From: Cyathus striatus
Lineage: Eukaryota > Basidiomycota > Agaricomycetes > Agaricales > Nidulariaceae
Direction of reading: 5' to 3'
Length of the DNA stretch: 64,000 nucleotides
Assembly (NCBI GenBank): GCA_025738555.1
Contig: JAOVFP010000019.1
Span: forward strand, 1,922,001 to 1,986,000
The position numbers and the translations under genes were made by a program. The notes under the pieces were generated by a model. It saw only the letters and a program-made list of their open reading frames with translations. It was not told where the DNA came from and ran no database searches. Shown here in pieces: positions 11,737-23,215 of the stretch. How positions within the stretch are numbered: the first letter of the stretch is position 1; each line of letters opens with the position of its first letter.

Positions 11737-14380
11737 GGGCCGTCAACTTTTCGAGTTACCGGTAACTCGAATGGAACTCGACTGGAACTCGACTGGAACT
11801 TAACTTAGGAACTCACCTGTAACTCGAAAAATGTAAATTACCTGAATTTGTATGGTATATCACAGACATTCCAATGCTGCTATGGATTACTAGATTAGTG
11901 ATCACTTACTATTGCGCCTCCACGCTCATTATTTCTCGCGCCCCTGAATGCTGATCATTAATTTGATCTGATGCTTCTGCCTCCATCAAATTGATCAATA
12001 AGTGCCGCATGTTGTTTTCCATGGCGCGTTTGATCGCATTCATACGCCTCATCATCGTCATAAGCAGTGAGCACTCATTATTTTCATTTCTGGTCGAGTT
12101 CTTGGGCGATTCCTCTCAATATTTTTGTGAATGTTAATGTATATTAAATGCTTCAACTGTACAGCTAAATTACCTATAAAATAGTATGATAAGCTCAGAT
12201 TCTTATTGTTATTGTTATATTTTATGTAAGCACAGTACATGATGTTTATGCAACTAAGATGTTATATTACATACAAAATAATTAGCTTCATATTGTAAAA
12301 AAAAAATTACAGGAAGAATCCAAAAACTGAGAGAAGAATGCACAAAATACATGCTCACTGTTGAGCATGATGATGGAAGAAGTGCGACGCAATCACCATC
12401 AATGCATCAGATGCAAGTGGAGTTATCGGGAATTTGATGGTTGATGTGATGGCGCTATTTTTACACATCCTTGGCGGCAGGGGTGGGCGTGGGAAACAAC
12501 GAGCTAAGGGATCACGACAACAATGAGCACAATAATAAAGTATGGGTTTTTTGTAATGGAATTTGAGGAACTTAAAATAGGAACTTAACTGGAACTCAAC
12601 TGGAACTCGAATGGAACTCAACTCAAATTCGAGTGGAGTTGAGTTGTCATTTACCACTCGAAGGTAACTCGATGGTAACTCGACTGACACTCGAATTTAG
12701 CTTAAGTGAGGAACTCGATGGAACTTAACTTTTACTCGAAAAATAACCAAGTTGTATAATGATTACCTTACAATAATTATACAGTAGTTTGTGTTGTTTC
12801 CCGCCCCCCCGCTCGCTGTTTCCCACGCCTATAATTCAATGTTTATTCATTCCCTATTAGTTGCACATTCTCATTGTTGCCCGCACCTCCGCTCATAATT
12901 TCCCACACTTCCGCTATCATTCTGATCTCTACTCATACTATCCCGCACTCCCACTCATGATTTCCCACACTTCTGTTACTATTCTGCTGTTCACTCCATC
13001 CGCCTCCTGCTCAGCATTTCCCACGCTTTCGCTTCTCCTCTAATCTGCTCACAATTTCCTGCGCATTTCATCATTCCCGCCCTCCCGCTTATAGTTTCCC
13101 ACGCCTCCACTTCTGCTGTTCACTGCTGTCCGCACCCCCGCCTAACATTTTCCCACGCTTTCGCTGATCATTCCGACCTCTTTTCACTTTTCCCGCCCTC
13201 CCGCCTATATTTTCCCACGCCTCCGCTTTTCACTTCTGATGCTCATTGCTGTCCGCTTCTACTTCTCACGCCTCCGCTTCTGTTGTTCACTGCTGTCCGC
13301 ATCCCCGCTCGAAATTTCCCACGCTTCTCGTTTATCATTTTGACCTCTGTTCATTATCTCCCACCCTCCTACTCATAGTTTCCCATGCCTCCGCCCTTAC
13401 TTTCCCACACAATTAATACACTTTTCCAACAAATCACATAATCTACTGTACAAAGCATAGAACATATTATTATAAAGGACTAAATACATATGTAACTCGC
13501 ATTTTTTATATGTTTATTTACATTATTACTTAATATAATATGGTCTACTATGTGTATAACAACTTACATTAAGTGATGCAAAAAGATTGAAAGAAAAAGA
13601 GCAAGAACTGAGCTAAAAATTTAAGAAAAGACTTGCTCACTGTTAAGGATGATGACTAGGAAGCGTGCCCATCAACAATCCCACAGTGTGTTCATATGTT
13701 GACATCGCGGTGATAAATATTTGAGTTGATGTAAGTGATGGATAGTACAACACACATGCAAATGTGTGTAAATAAAGGCGGGCAGCATGCGTGGGAATTG
13801 TTGAGCAGAGTTGTAGAAAACATTAGGCGGGCGGGGGTATGGGAACAGAGCAGTAGTTATAGTAGTGATTAGTGTATACTTACTGTACACTTGAACTTTT
13901 GAAATTTGAATATTCGGAACTCGACTTACACCTGATAGGAACTTAATATAACTCAAGGGAACTCGACTTTCATGAAAAAAAACTTAGTGAGGAACTTGAG
14001 TCCACTCAAAAAACTTAACTTTAACTCGAAAAACTTAACAGGAGCTCAAAATGTTAGCAGCCCCTCTACTCGACTTGAGGGAACTTGACTTTCACTCAAA
14101 AAACACGAGTGAGTAACTTAACTTGACTCAAAGGAACTCGACTTTCCCTCAAAAAAAATAATAAGTGGTGAACTTAAGTTTACCCGAGGGAACTCGACTT
14201 TTCCAAAAAAAAAAAAATGAGGAACTTAAGTCCACTCGAAATATAAAAATGGCCACTTGAGGTAACTTAACTTCGACTCGAAAAAGGTAAGCGAGCTCAA
14301 AAGTGGAACTCAACTATAACTTAACTGTAACTTAACTGTAACTCGAAAAACTCGACAGGAACTCGAAATGTTAGCAGCCC
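11737..14380. mobile_element. Non-autonomous MULE family member A
   Basis: A 2,644-bp element flanked by a perfect 9-bp duplication, GTTAAAATG, at 11728-11736 and 14381-14389. The left end reads GGGCCGTCAACTTTTCGAG and the right end reads inward GGGCTGCTAACATTTCGAG. Both ends are blankets of imperfect GGAACTCGACT/GGAACTTAACT repeats. The first kb matches the left end of the 21.8 kb element at 31621 and, reversed, the right kb of element B. It has no transposase. A second internal terminus-like sequence lies near 14050-14064. Confidence 0.88.
12780..13440. repeat. Degenerate TTTCCCACGC array inside element A
   Basis: About 20 imperfect units of the type TTTCCCACGCYTCCGCT or TTCCCGCCCTCCCGCT, separated by CATT/TGATC-like spacers. 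A reversed version lies in element B at 19905-20470. It is GC-rich in an AT-rich element, so it may be a binding array or an expanded satellite. Confidence 0.7.
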
Positions 14381-15898
14381 GTTAAAATGATATCAAAACA
14401 CGTATAAAATATATACTGTAAACAAATACCATTAAGAGAATATTTCATCTTTTTAGTCATCTTCAAAATCGAGCGGTTACCGTGATAGCATTGGTAATAG
14501 CGGCTACCCTCTTCCGTTTCGCCATTTTTTCCACAATTGACTTCCTCATAGAATAGATAAATGGGATTATGCTTTCCCCGCTAAATCAACAATACCAAAA
14601 TCAGTTAAATCTTCAATAAATGAACACATTGGAAACTTAATACAGTTTGAGCCTTGATACTATCCAAGCTACCCTGAATAGAAATGGTGACATTACGACT
14701 CTTCTTCGGAACGGGATGTGGAAGATTAAGACTTTGAGGGTTTCCAGTTGACTGAGCACGCTTCCTCTTTGATTTCTCAGATACCAACTTCGATGGCAAA
14801 GCATCTGCGAGCTGTTTCAGAAGTTAATATATATTATTAGAATGCAAGACAAAACCTGAGCAACAATTCACGTACCTCCTTGTTACTAATTCTAATTTCC
14901 TCCTCCTCTTCGTCACTGCCGCTCTCATCATCGCTGTCACCGTCAAAATCCTCCCCATTGGAATCCGATAACAACTCGGGAAGATCGTTGTTCAGGGCAG
15001 TAGATGGGTCCAGGCATGAAGCCGTTCTGCGACTCTTCTTCATAGAAGAAGGGTTGGGAACCGTGGGCTTACCAAACTCGTCCATCTTCTCTGCTTCAAT
15101 GAATTCTTTCAACCGGGTATTGTTTCTCTTGCGATGTCCACAGCCAAGTTTCCCTGTGCATTTATTAATAGATTATTAAATAGAAGAAGTGTCATTGACA
15201 TACCATCACTTGGAGCTGGATCATGAACATCTGCGGCAGTGTGAACTTCAAAAGAAAGAGTATTGTCTGGAAGAGGATTGTTGTCAGACATCATGAGAAA
15301 TGACGATGTCTTGGAAAGAACGTACATACTGATATGTATACCTTTCAGTTCTCTGTATAATCACAAAAAAATTCGTTCTGTGTCGCAAAGCCTATTCACC
15401 AGCATGGCGTGATTTAGTCAGATGGTAAATAGTGATAAGAACTTAACCAATAGCATTCTGCATAGTGTGCGCAGTGCTTAGAATTTGAAATAGGATTCAG
15501 ATAGGATTCGGGTAGCACTATCAATGCAGTGCTTTTTTGCTCAAAGGAGCACACAGTCTATGAATTTGCATTGACGGTACAAAATGCCAAAATTTTTAGA
15601 TGATAAGACGATACAAGACAAGTCAGTTGACGATAAATCGAGTCATTATAGCACGAAAAATTGGAAATTGATGTCGATAATCGCATCCGCAGTCTTAAAC
15701 AAAGCTTACATAATAATTTGGCATTTATGGACTGTACATCAGCCATATACGGACACAGAGATACGGTTCATGGCGGCTTGAAACCGTCCCGTATACTGTA
15801 CCGCCAAAGGTACCTCTGAGACTGACAATGGTACGGCACCCGTCACCGTATTACGGGAGCCGTATAACCGTATTATACGGTAACGGTTGGCAGCCCTA

Positions 15899-16080
15899 CA
15901 ATTTTAATGTACTTTTCCTTGCTCGCTAGATCACGCTCTTTACCTGGCTGCGCTGCACATCCTGTCTCCCTCTACTACTGCCTTCACATCACATCTTCTC
16001 TCCTTCAAGCCTCCTCATTTGTTCACTTTCCTCTGACACATGATGTAATAACTAACCCTTAACCGACAGACTAGCTGATA
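15899..16080. other. Pyrimidine-rich spacer
   Basis: Non-coding and C/T-rich. It shares CTCCCTC and ATAACTAACCCTTA blocks with 24600-24680, suggesting an old dispersed repeat interrupted here by the element at 16081. Confidence 0.3.
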
Positions 16081-16998
16081 CAGTCGAACCTCTCTTATCC
16101 CATATGGTTCAGTGGACTGGCCAGTGTATGGCTTTTGGGGTATATGCCTTTTGAGCGACCTTCCAAAAAAGGAAAAAAATCGCGAAATTCTTGATTTTCA
16201 AGGAATAGAGATTACAGAAGGCTATGTAAGTTTGAGAGTAGTAGAATTACGACATAAAACCGCTTTATAGAGGGTGTGAGTGGCATTTCAGTGTTTGGGA
16301 AAAGGGTATGCGTACATTTTCGCTTGTTTCCTGCAAGTTTGAGAAATTCACTGCTCCACTCCTTCAACTTCTTAACAATCACCTTCCCCTGTTCATCAAG
16401 ATGGTCAACAGCACTTTCAAAGTCTGATGCTGACTCCAGGATGTCAATGATCCACTGCTCATTGACTGTGTTTGCCTCGTTGTCCAACCAGTCTGCATTT
16501 GAAGATGAGATGGTTTCTTCCCTGTGCAGTTTTGCAGTGAGCTCATTCCTGCAAGCACTGATAGAGTCTGTGAACCTGGAAAGACCTCTCTTAAGTGTCT
16601 CAAGCAGTTTGTGAGGCATGGTGGCAGTTTAGTGAAGGAAAAATGTGTTCCAAATTTCATTCCAAGCTTACTCCCCTTGCTCTCCTCACTTTCCAGCAGG
16701 TCCAACAGTGCATCAAAACTCATATTATGGCTATTCAATTGCCACAGTGGCACACCAGGGATGGTGGGCAGTCAGCAACTAATAAATAAGGCAATGGAAT
16801 GGCGAATAGCATACAAAAAACCTTGGTACACTTATGTAATAATATGGGATTTTTTGCGGAAAGTCGCATGGGTTATGCATTATGATATTTATGGACTATG
16901 GTGTACAATCCCCCGTGAACCAAGTTGGTGGACCAAAATTTATATGTGTTTTCACTTTTATGTGTTATGACCGGTATGGGATAAGAGAGGTTCGACTG
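16081..16998. mobile_element. TA-flanked Tc1/mariner-type element
   Basis: A 918-bp element flanked by TA on both sides. The terminal inverted repeats are perfect over 24 bp, starting CAGTCGAACCTCTCTTATCC. The TIR and TA target fit the pogo/Fot branch of Tc1/mariner. Its inside does not encode a recognisable DDE transposase, so it would be non-autonomous. Confidence 0.8.
16212..16760 (-). pseudogene. Coding remnant inside Tc1/mariner-type element
   Basis: A minus-strand frame of 135 residues (16212-16619), with more coding-like sequence upstream to about 16750 in another frame (containing HNMSFDALLDLLES). It is hydrophilic and helix-prone, with WLDNEANTVNEQWIIDILES and HLDEQGKVIVKKLKEW. No HTH or DDE motif is visible. 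It could be the tail of a transposase or a captured host fragment. Confidence 0.35.
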
Positions 16999-17000
16999 TA

Positions 17001-17690
17001 CCACTCGCCATGGTGGCACGACCTCCCCCACCCCCTCACTCTTCTCATCTATCAAACTGATGCCCTCTCCCATCGCTCTAATGGGTTTTAGGCACCAGAA
17101 ATTATGCTTGCTGAATAGAAGTCCAGATGTGTGGGGTTGTAGTGCTGTAAATGATGTTTTTACAGGAGTACTCCGAGTAAAGCAGGTGTTATAGGTCAAG
17201 GTACGTTTCGGTGTGTTCCACACTAGTATTCTTTTTTTTATGATTATCTTCGTTAGTAAGTGGGAAAACGAATCACATACTTTCCATGGTCAAGTCTACT
17301 ACATTGCTAAGAGCCTTCATGGGGGTATCAAGTAGTAGCGGTATGTCAGATTGATGCTCACTGTGGTTCTCGCGCTCATGGATATACACAGGCTCTTGAA
17401 ATATTCACAAAACTCAGCTGTTGGATAGGATTATGTTGTTCTGTCCTTACAATTCTTGGTTCAATTACGTCATCGTCAGCATCTTTCGTTTATACTGGTA
17501 ATCCTAACCTCCGCCCCTCCATTCTTATCCTCAGTCGAGTGGAAATATATAAGATCATGAAAATGGTATGTTTTCTATATGTTTTTATAGTGGTGGATCC
17601 TTTAATTGATGAACTTGGGAGTAGAACAAGTTAAATACTTAAAATGTGGACCAGTGCCGCAAGGGTGTGTCATACCCAAACTCAGTATAT
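17001..17690. other. Spacer without supported features
   Basis: No ORF, RNA or repeat that I can support lies between the Tc1/mariner-type element and the target duplication of element B. Confidence 0.4.
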
Positions 17691-18107
17691 ATTTGGACCG
17701 GGCTGCAAACTTTTCAAGTTCCTGTCGAGTTTTTCAAGTTAAAGTCGAGTCTCACTTAAGTTATAGTTGAGTTCCACTATTGAGCTCACTTAACTTTTTT
17801 GAGTTAAAGTTAAGTTTCCTCAAGTGGCCATTTTCTTATTTCAAGTGGACTCGAGTTCCACGATTTTTTTTTTTGGTGAAAATCGAGTTCCCTTGAGTGG
17901 ACTCAAGTTCCTTGCTTTTTTTTTTTGTTGAAAGTCAAGTTCTCTTGAGTAAACTTAAGTTCCTTGCTTATTTCTTTTTTGAGAGAAAGTTGAGTTCCCT
18001 CAGATCAAGTTAAGTTACTACCTTATATTTTTCCAGTGAAAGTTGAGTTCTTAAGTTCCATTCGAGTTATAACTTATCAGTAACTTGAAAAGTTGACGGC
18101 CCCTTGC

Positions 18108-18465
18108 TCTCCTCTAGCTAACCTAAACTACTTATATATTGTAATTAGACTCGGCTGTATGGTGTAGGTAAATAGTGTAAGTGTACTACTGCTAAGACTA
18201 TCAATAATACCCGGGAGATATGGAACACCCTCCATGTGGCAAACCATGCATTAATACTGTGTTTCAGCGGCACTATATTTGCCATGGCCACAGTACTATT
18301 GTGGGACATGCACTATCTTTAGTAAGCACTTGTTATAAATAGATCCGGAGTTACCGGCTCTTTCTGATGCGTGCATCAATAGTGCGTGATGGCAGAGGTC
18401 TGTACAGTCCTTGACTGTTTCAGGCTCGGGGCTCCACAAGGTTTTGCACATGTACTTAAGTTCCT
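18108..18465 (+). repeat. Dispersed repeat X, copy in element B
   Basis: Aligns with 34740-35130 inside element C. Shared blocks include ATATGGA-AACC-TCCA, CATCAATAGTGCGTGATGGCA, ACAGTCCTTG-CT-TTTC and GGTTTTGCACATGTA. Non-coding. Confidence 0.6.
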
Positions 18466-18638
18466 TGCTAATTTTTAGTAAGTGTAAGTCAAGTTCCTTC
18501 AAGTTCAAGTTCCAAAATTTCAAGTGTAAAGTAAGTATAGACTAATTACTGGTACTACTATCTGAGTGAAAGTTAAGTTTTTTGAGTGGACTTAAGTTCC
18601 TCACTAATTTTTTTTCTGAAAGTTGAGTTCTCTCGAGT

Positions 18639-19246
18639 TGTCATATCTGTGACAATCCCTGTACCATTGGAGTCAACTCCGGGTTTACTCCGCTTTTAGT
18701 ACGTCTCCTCCGGACTATGTATACTTATTATATATTGAACTCTCCTTACTAATGTTTACTTGTAACTGTTTACTTGTTCCTTCCCTTTAATATTTCTACC
18801 TTGTTCTCCGGCCGCGGCCATTTCTCCTATGACTATAATCTAGAGGCGTACTACTAGTTTACCATGTTCTACATTTCATGGAGTTTACTTATCCCTAGGA
18901 TGCCACATACCCATGGGCATTACTCCATATGCATTCGGACAAAGTAGTTTACTATATAAACTACTCCTGTAATGTAATTAGACTTCAGTTTCAAATCAAC
19001 TACGTTTACACCTTTCTCCCACTTGGGCCTTGAGCCAACTCTGCTATCTTGCTACTTACTCCGCTTTGTTCTAAATACGGAACTGGAAGTCCAAGGGGCG
19101 CAACACACAAGTTGAAGCCAACGTTCCACTACTCCTGTACTTGTTCACTATCTCCACACACCTTACTAATGTTGTACAAGTTACTCCGCTATTAGACTAT
19201 CTACTCCGAGGTTCTTGTCCCTAGTGGAATAGAACAGGACATGACA
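18639..19246. mobile_element. Solo LTR with 5-bp target duplication
   Basis: A 608-bp segment that starts TGTCATATCTGTGACA and ends GGACATGACA, flanked by CGAGT on both sides (18634-18638 and 19247-19251). TG...CA ends, a short terminal inverted repeat (TGTCAT/ATGACA) and a 5-bp duplication are hallmarks of an LTR retrotransposon. No internal coding region remains, so it is a solo LTR that landed in a terminal repeat of element B. Confidence 0.82.
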
Positions 19247-19904
19247 CGAGTTAAGTTAAGTTCCTTACTAATTTTTTAGTGAGTGTAAGTTGAGTTCCCT
19301 CAAGTTAAGTTTTTCGAGTCAACTTAAGTTCTTTGTTAATTTTTTTCTGAAAGTTGAGTTCTCTCGAGTTAAGTTCCTCAGTAATTTTCGAGTTCCTTTC
19401 AAGTTCCTTCAAGTTCAGGTTTCAAAATTTCAATTATACAATAAGTATAAACTAATCACTAGTACTACTATTTTCTAATCACTACTATTGCTACCACAGC
19501 TCTGTCCCGCACCCCACCTGATTTCATCTACATTTCCCACGCACTCTGCCCGCCTTTATTTACTTCTGTTTGCATGCAGTGTTGAACCATCACATCTATC
19601 ATACACAAATATTCATCACTGCGACATCAACACATCACATGATTTTTGATGTGCACTCTTCCTTATCACCAATGCTCATCATGTTCAACAGTGAGCAAGT
19701 CTTTTCTGAATTTTAAGCTCAATTCTTGCTCTTTTTATTTCAATCTTTTTGCATCACTTAATATAAGTTGCTATACATTTAGTAGGCCATATTATACTAA
19801 GTACTAATGTAAATAAACATATAAAAATGCGAGTTATATATGTACTTAGTCTTTTATTATAATATGTTCCATGCTTTGTACAGATTATGTGATTTGTTTA
19901 GAAA

Positions 19905-20470
19905 AGTGTATTAGTTGTGAGGGAAAATAATAGCGGAGGCGTGGGAAACTATGAGCGGGAGGGCGGGAAATGGTGGGAAATTGCAAATGGGAGGGAGGGA
20001 AATAATAAACAGAGGCCGGAATAAAAAGCGATAGCGTGGGAAAATGTTGAGTGGGGATGCGGACAGCAGTGAGCAGCAGAAGCGGAAGCGTGGGAAACTA
20101 TAAGCAGGAGGGCGGGAAATGATGAAATTGCGAGCAGAAGGGAAGGCAGGAAATAACAATTAAAGGAGAAGCGAAAGCGTGGGATATGCTCAGCGGGAAG
20201 CGGACAGCAGTGGACAGCAGAAATAATAAGCGGATGCGTGGGAAATTATGAGCGGGAGGGCGGGAAATAATGAGTAGAGGTCAGAATGATAGCAGCAGAG
20301 CGTGGGAAACATTGAGCGCGAAAGTATGTAGGCGCGATATGTTAAGCGGAAGCGTGGGAAATTATGAGCGGAGGTGCGGGCAACAATGAGGATGTGCAAT
20401 TAATGGGAAATGAGTAAACATTGAATTATATGCGTGGGAAACAGTGAGCGGGGGGGCGGGAAACAACACA
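19905..20470. repeat. Reversed TTTCCCACGC array in element B
   Basis: Reverse complement of the array in element A: repeated AGCGGAGGCGTGGGAAA and GGGAGGGCGGGAAAT units. It confirms that A and B share internal as well as terminal sequence. Confidence 0.65.
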
Positions 20471-21675
20471 AACTACTGTAAAAAGTTAAGCTTTCTTGAG
20501 TAAAGTTAAGTTCCATCAAGTCGAGTCGAGTTTCTCACTTATAATTTTTTTCGAGTGTCAGTCGAGTGGAGTTAAGTTCCTTGCTTAAGCTAAATTCGAG
20601 TGTCAGTCGAGTTACCATCGAGTTACCTTCGAGTGGTAAATGACAACTCAACTCCACTCGAATTTGAGACAAGTTCCATTCGAGTTCCAGTTAAGTTCCA
20701 GTTAAGTTCCTACTTTAAGTTCCTCAAATTCCATTACAAAAAACCCATACTTTACAATCATGCTCATTGCTGTTGCGATCCTTAGCTCGTTGTTTCCCAT
20801 GCTCACCCCTGCCACCGTGCATGTGTAAAAATAGCGCCATCACATCAACCATCAAATCTCCGATAATTCCGCTTGCTTCTGATGCATTGATGGTGATCGC
20901 ATTGCACTTCCATCATCATGCTCAACAGTGAGCATGTATTTTGCACATTCTTCTCTCAGTTTTTGCATTCATCCTGTGATTTTTTTTTACAATACGAAGT
21001 TAATTATTTTGTATGTAAAATAACATCTTAGTTGCATAAACATCATGTACTGTGCTTACATAAAATATAACAAGAATAATAATAATTTCAACTTCTCATA
21101 CTATTTTATAGGTAATTTAGCTTTACTGTAGAAGCATTTAATATACATTTGTATTCACGAAAATATTGGGAAGAAACAACCAAAAACTCGACCAGGAATG
21201 AAAATAATGGGTGCTCACTGTTTTTGACGATGACAAGGCACATGAATGCGATCAAACGCGCCGCGGAAATAACGTGCGGCACTCATTGATCAATTGATGG
21301 AGGCACATCAAATTAATGATCAACATTAAGGGGCGTGGGAAATAATGAGCGCCGAGGCGCAATAGTGAGTAAGCATTAATCTAGTGATCCATAGCAGTGT
21401 TGGAATATCTGTCATATACCATACAATTTACATTTTTCGAGTTACAAGTAAGTTCCAAAGTCGAGTTCCACTTAAGTTCCAGTCAAGTTCCATTCGAGTT
21501 ACCGGTAACTCGAAAAGTTGACGGCCCATTTGGACCACACAGCCTTATTCGACATACGACTCCAAATATGAGGACCATCGGTGTCTACATAGAAGATATA
21601 CCATGCAACTGTTTGAACTAGCTATTATAATCTATGGGGATGTGTACAGACACTCCATAAATAAATAAAAAATTA

Positions 21676-22404
21676 TTAACGATCCTCAGCCCATGCCTGT
21701 AAAACAATTAAGGTTAGAAACGAAATTTGACGTATATATATAATATATACTAACATTTTGTCTCCCGACCTCTTCCTGAGTAATAAACAACAACGGTCGA
21801 AGCGATTAGAAACAGCTTTCTTGAAAATGACGATACTAATAGCTTACCTCCTCAGGTGTAAAATCATTTTCGATCTTAAATATCTTTCTAATCTCCTCGG
21901 GAGTCTTTCTCTTGATCATATTTGCAATGGTTTTACAGCCAGCTTCACTGTAATATCATTTTTTGTTTGCATGGAGAGCACACGTAAATTTGCATGTAAA
22001 CTTACAGGAGGGGTGGAAAGTCAAGGTAGTTTGCAGCGAGGACAATCTTCGTAATCATATCTGTATCGATTGCGGAGAAGAAGTTATAATCCCACTCGCT
22101 GATATCAGCGGTGCGCTTGCGAGTGGAGTCTGTGGAGAACTCGTCATACGAGTTTTCAAAGTGATACACTGGGTCATTGCGGTGATGTTCACAGTACTCA
22201 AGAATCTACCATTGATTAATTTTATACCAGAGGAAAGAGCCTACTAGATTACTATACCTTTTTCAATGCAGCTGAAGTTATGTTCGGGAGAGGAATGGGT
22301 TGGTCGTCGATTTCACTAGATATATTTCTAATAAGACCCATATTTTTAACGGCATCCTTGTCGATAGTGAATTGTTCGTTGTCGGATGATACAAAAATAA
22401 CCAT
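21676..22404 (-). CDS. SKP1: SKP1-like subunit of SCF ubiquitin ligases
   Basis: SKP1 bridges cullin (CUL1) and F-box proteins in SCF E3 ubiquitin ligases. Five exons give 489 nt, 162 aa plus stop: 22258-22404, 22006-22205, 21848-21947, 21755-21775 and 21676-21696. All junctions are GT/AG and phases agree. The N-terminal BTB/POZ-like half starts [19 protein letters not shown]. The C-terminal helices that bind F-box proteins are diagnostic: [42 protein letters not shown] and the terminal WAEDR. Length equals the family norm (about 160 aa) and every core motif is present, so it should be functional. Element B lies 149 bp beyond its stop codon. Confidence 0.95.
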
Positions 22405-23215
22405 TTAAAGAAGTAAAGGCAGAATAACGGTTGTATGTGTTATGGAAGTTGTTGGGAAATGCAATATGATCTGAGCGGGTCGAAACATACCTACTAAATA
22501 GCTCAATATTAATTGAAATTAAATCACATTCAATGATGACTCACGCGCATAATTTGTCAGCTAATACAATTATGAAAAATTCAATTGTGTAAGCTTCCAG
22601 TAACCAGATGTGCATTGATGATATAAAAACTGTATGTTTGCTTTTTCGGAGCACGCCGATGGTGAAGCGTTTGACTCCCCTTCGACGTGGTAATTCGTAA
22701 TTATTTAACTCTGATCATTCTCCTAAGCCGGAATTATTGCTGCAAGGGTTTAGATTGTCATGGATACGGTGGACATCTACCCCCCTATCGAATACTGTTT
22801 AGGCTGGATAACGTTTAAGACGTAGACCTTTGGCAAACACGAGTCCTTCCCTTGGAACTGGCCATTGGCAAAGGACACTGAAGAACATTATAAAAATAGG
22901 AACAGCCTTTATAAAATAGAGATCGAAAGGATGAATTATGTGCGCGTAGGAGGCCTTGGGGAGAGGATCTAGGAATTATGAAGCGAGTAAGATCATATTA
23001 CCAATTAGAGTTGCATGAGTCGAAACATATTCATGCTCCCTTATATACTTACGATAAATTTTGGTCTTGAGGAGCTATATATTGACTCGAATTTTAGATA
23101 TGTGGATGAAACTAGATGAGCAATGGTTCGGTGACAACAGACGAAGGATTTGCAGAGAATGATGCATGCAAGATGCACTGTGAACTTGCTGTGAACGGCA
23201 GATTTGAACGTGGTT
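22405..23215. other. Upstream flank of SKP1 with tRNA-like relic
   Basis: Presumably includes the SKP1 promoter, though I see no clear element. At 22645-22695 a GCACGCCGATGGTGAAGCG stretch followed by GACTCCCCTTCGACG is a collapsed copy of the tRNA-derived SINE head seen at 7436-8215. Confidence 0.4.

Larger units (their letters stand above)
9169..15327 (-). pseudogene. hAT transposase, decayed, with MULE in an intron
   Basis: Exons at 15204-15327, 14876-15153, 14644-14811 and 14430-14580, then from 11724 downwards. The N-terminal half has an acidic Asp/Glu/Ser run and a BED-like zinc finger region (NPIYLFYEE, YYQCYHGNRS, then LTGHLKKFPAM after the intron). The catalytic region shows ISLDAWTSSNQIAFLAI (first Asp), VMDNATNND (second Asp) and CMLHTVHLAAVK. 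The C-terminus has the hAT dimerisation hallmark, with PVQWWHSHH, FPCLSHLALD and SAVAVKRIFSGG, ending at 9169. Frameshifts and stops around 10710-10760 and 10190-10300 break the catalytic part, so an active enzyme is unlikely. Intron 11725-14429 would have been 52 nt before element A inserted. Confidence 0.8.
8836..15898 (-). mobile_element. hAT-superfamily DNA transposon with nested MULE
   Basis: The ends are inverted: the left begins TAGGGCTGCCAACCGTACC and the reverse complement of the right begins TAGGGCTGCCAACCGTTACC, both followed by CCGTA/TATACGG-type subterminal repeats. Inside is a minus-strand hAT transposase gene. Subtracting element A and its duplicated target leaves about 4.4 kb, ordinary for hAT. 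No 8-bp target duplication is visible (left TCCATATG, right CAATTTTA), so the insertion is old or a flank was lost. Confidence 0.85.
17700..21527. mobile_element. Non-autonomous MULE family member B, inverted relative to A
   Basis: A 3,828-bp element flanked by a perfect 9-bp duplication, ATTTGGACC, at 17691-17699 and 21528-21536. The left end begins GGGCTGCAAACTTTTCAAG. The right end reads inward GGGCCGTCAACTTTTCGAG, matching the left ends of A and C. It holds a solo LTR (18639-19246), a dispersed repeat (18108-18465), the reversed TTTCCCACGC array, and an internal terminus-like GTTGACGGCCCC near 18095-18107. No transposase gene. Confidence 0.87.

Noticed and set aside
8836..15898. An 8-bp target duplication for the hAT element
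   Set aside because: The bases next to the termini (TCCATATG and CAATTTTA) do not match at any reasonable offset.
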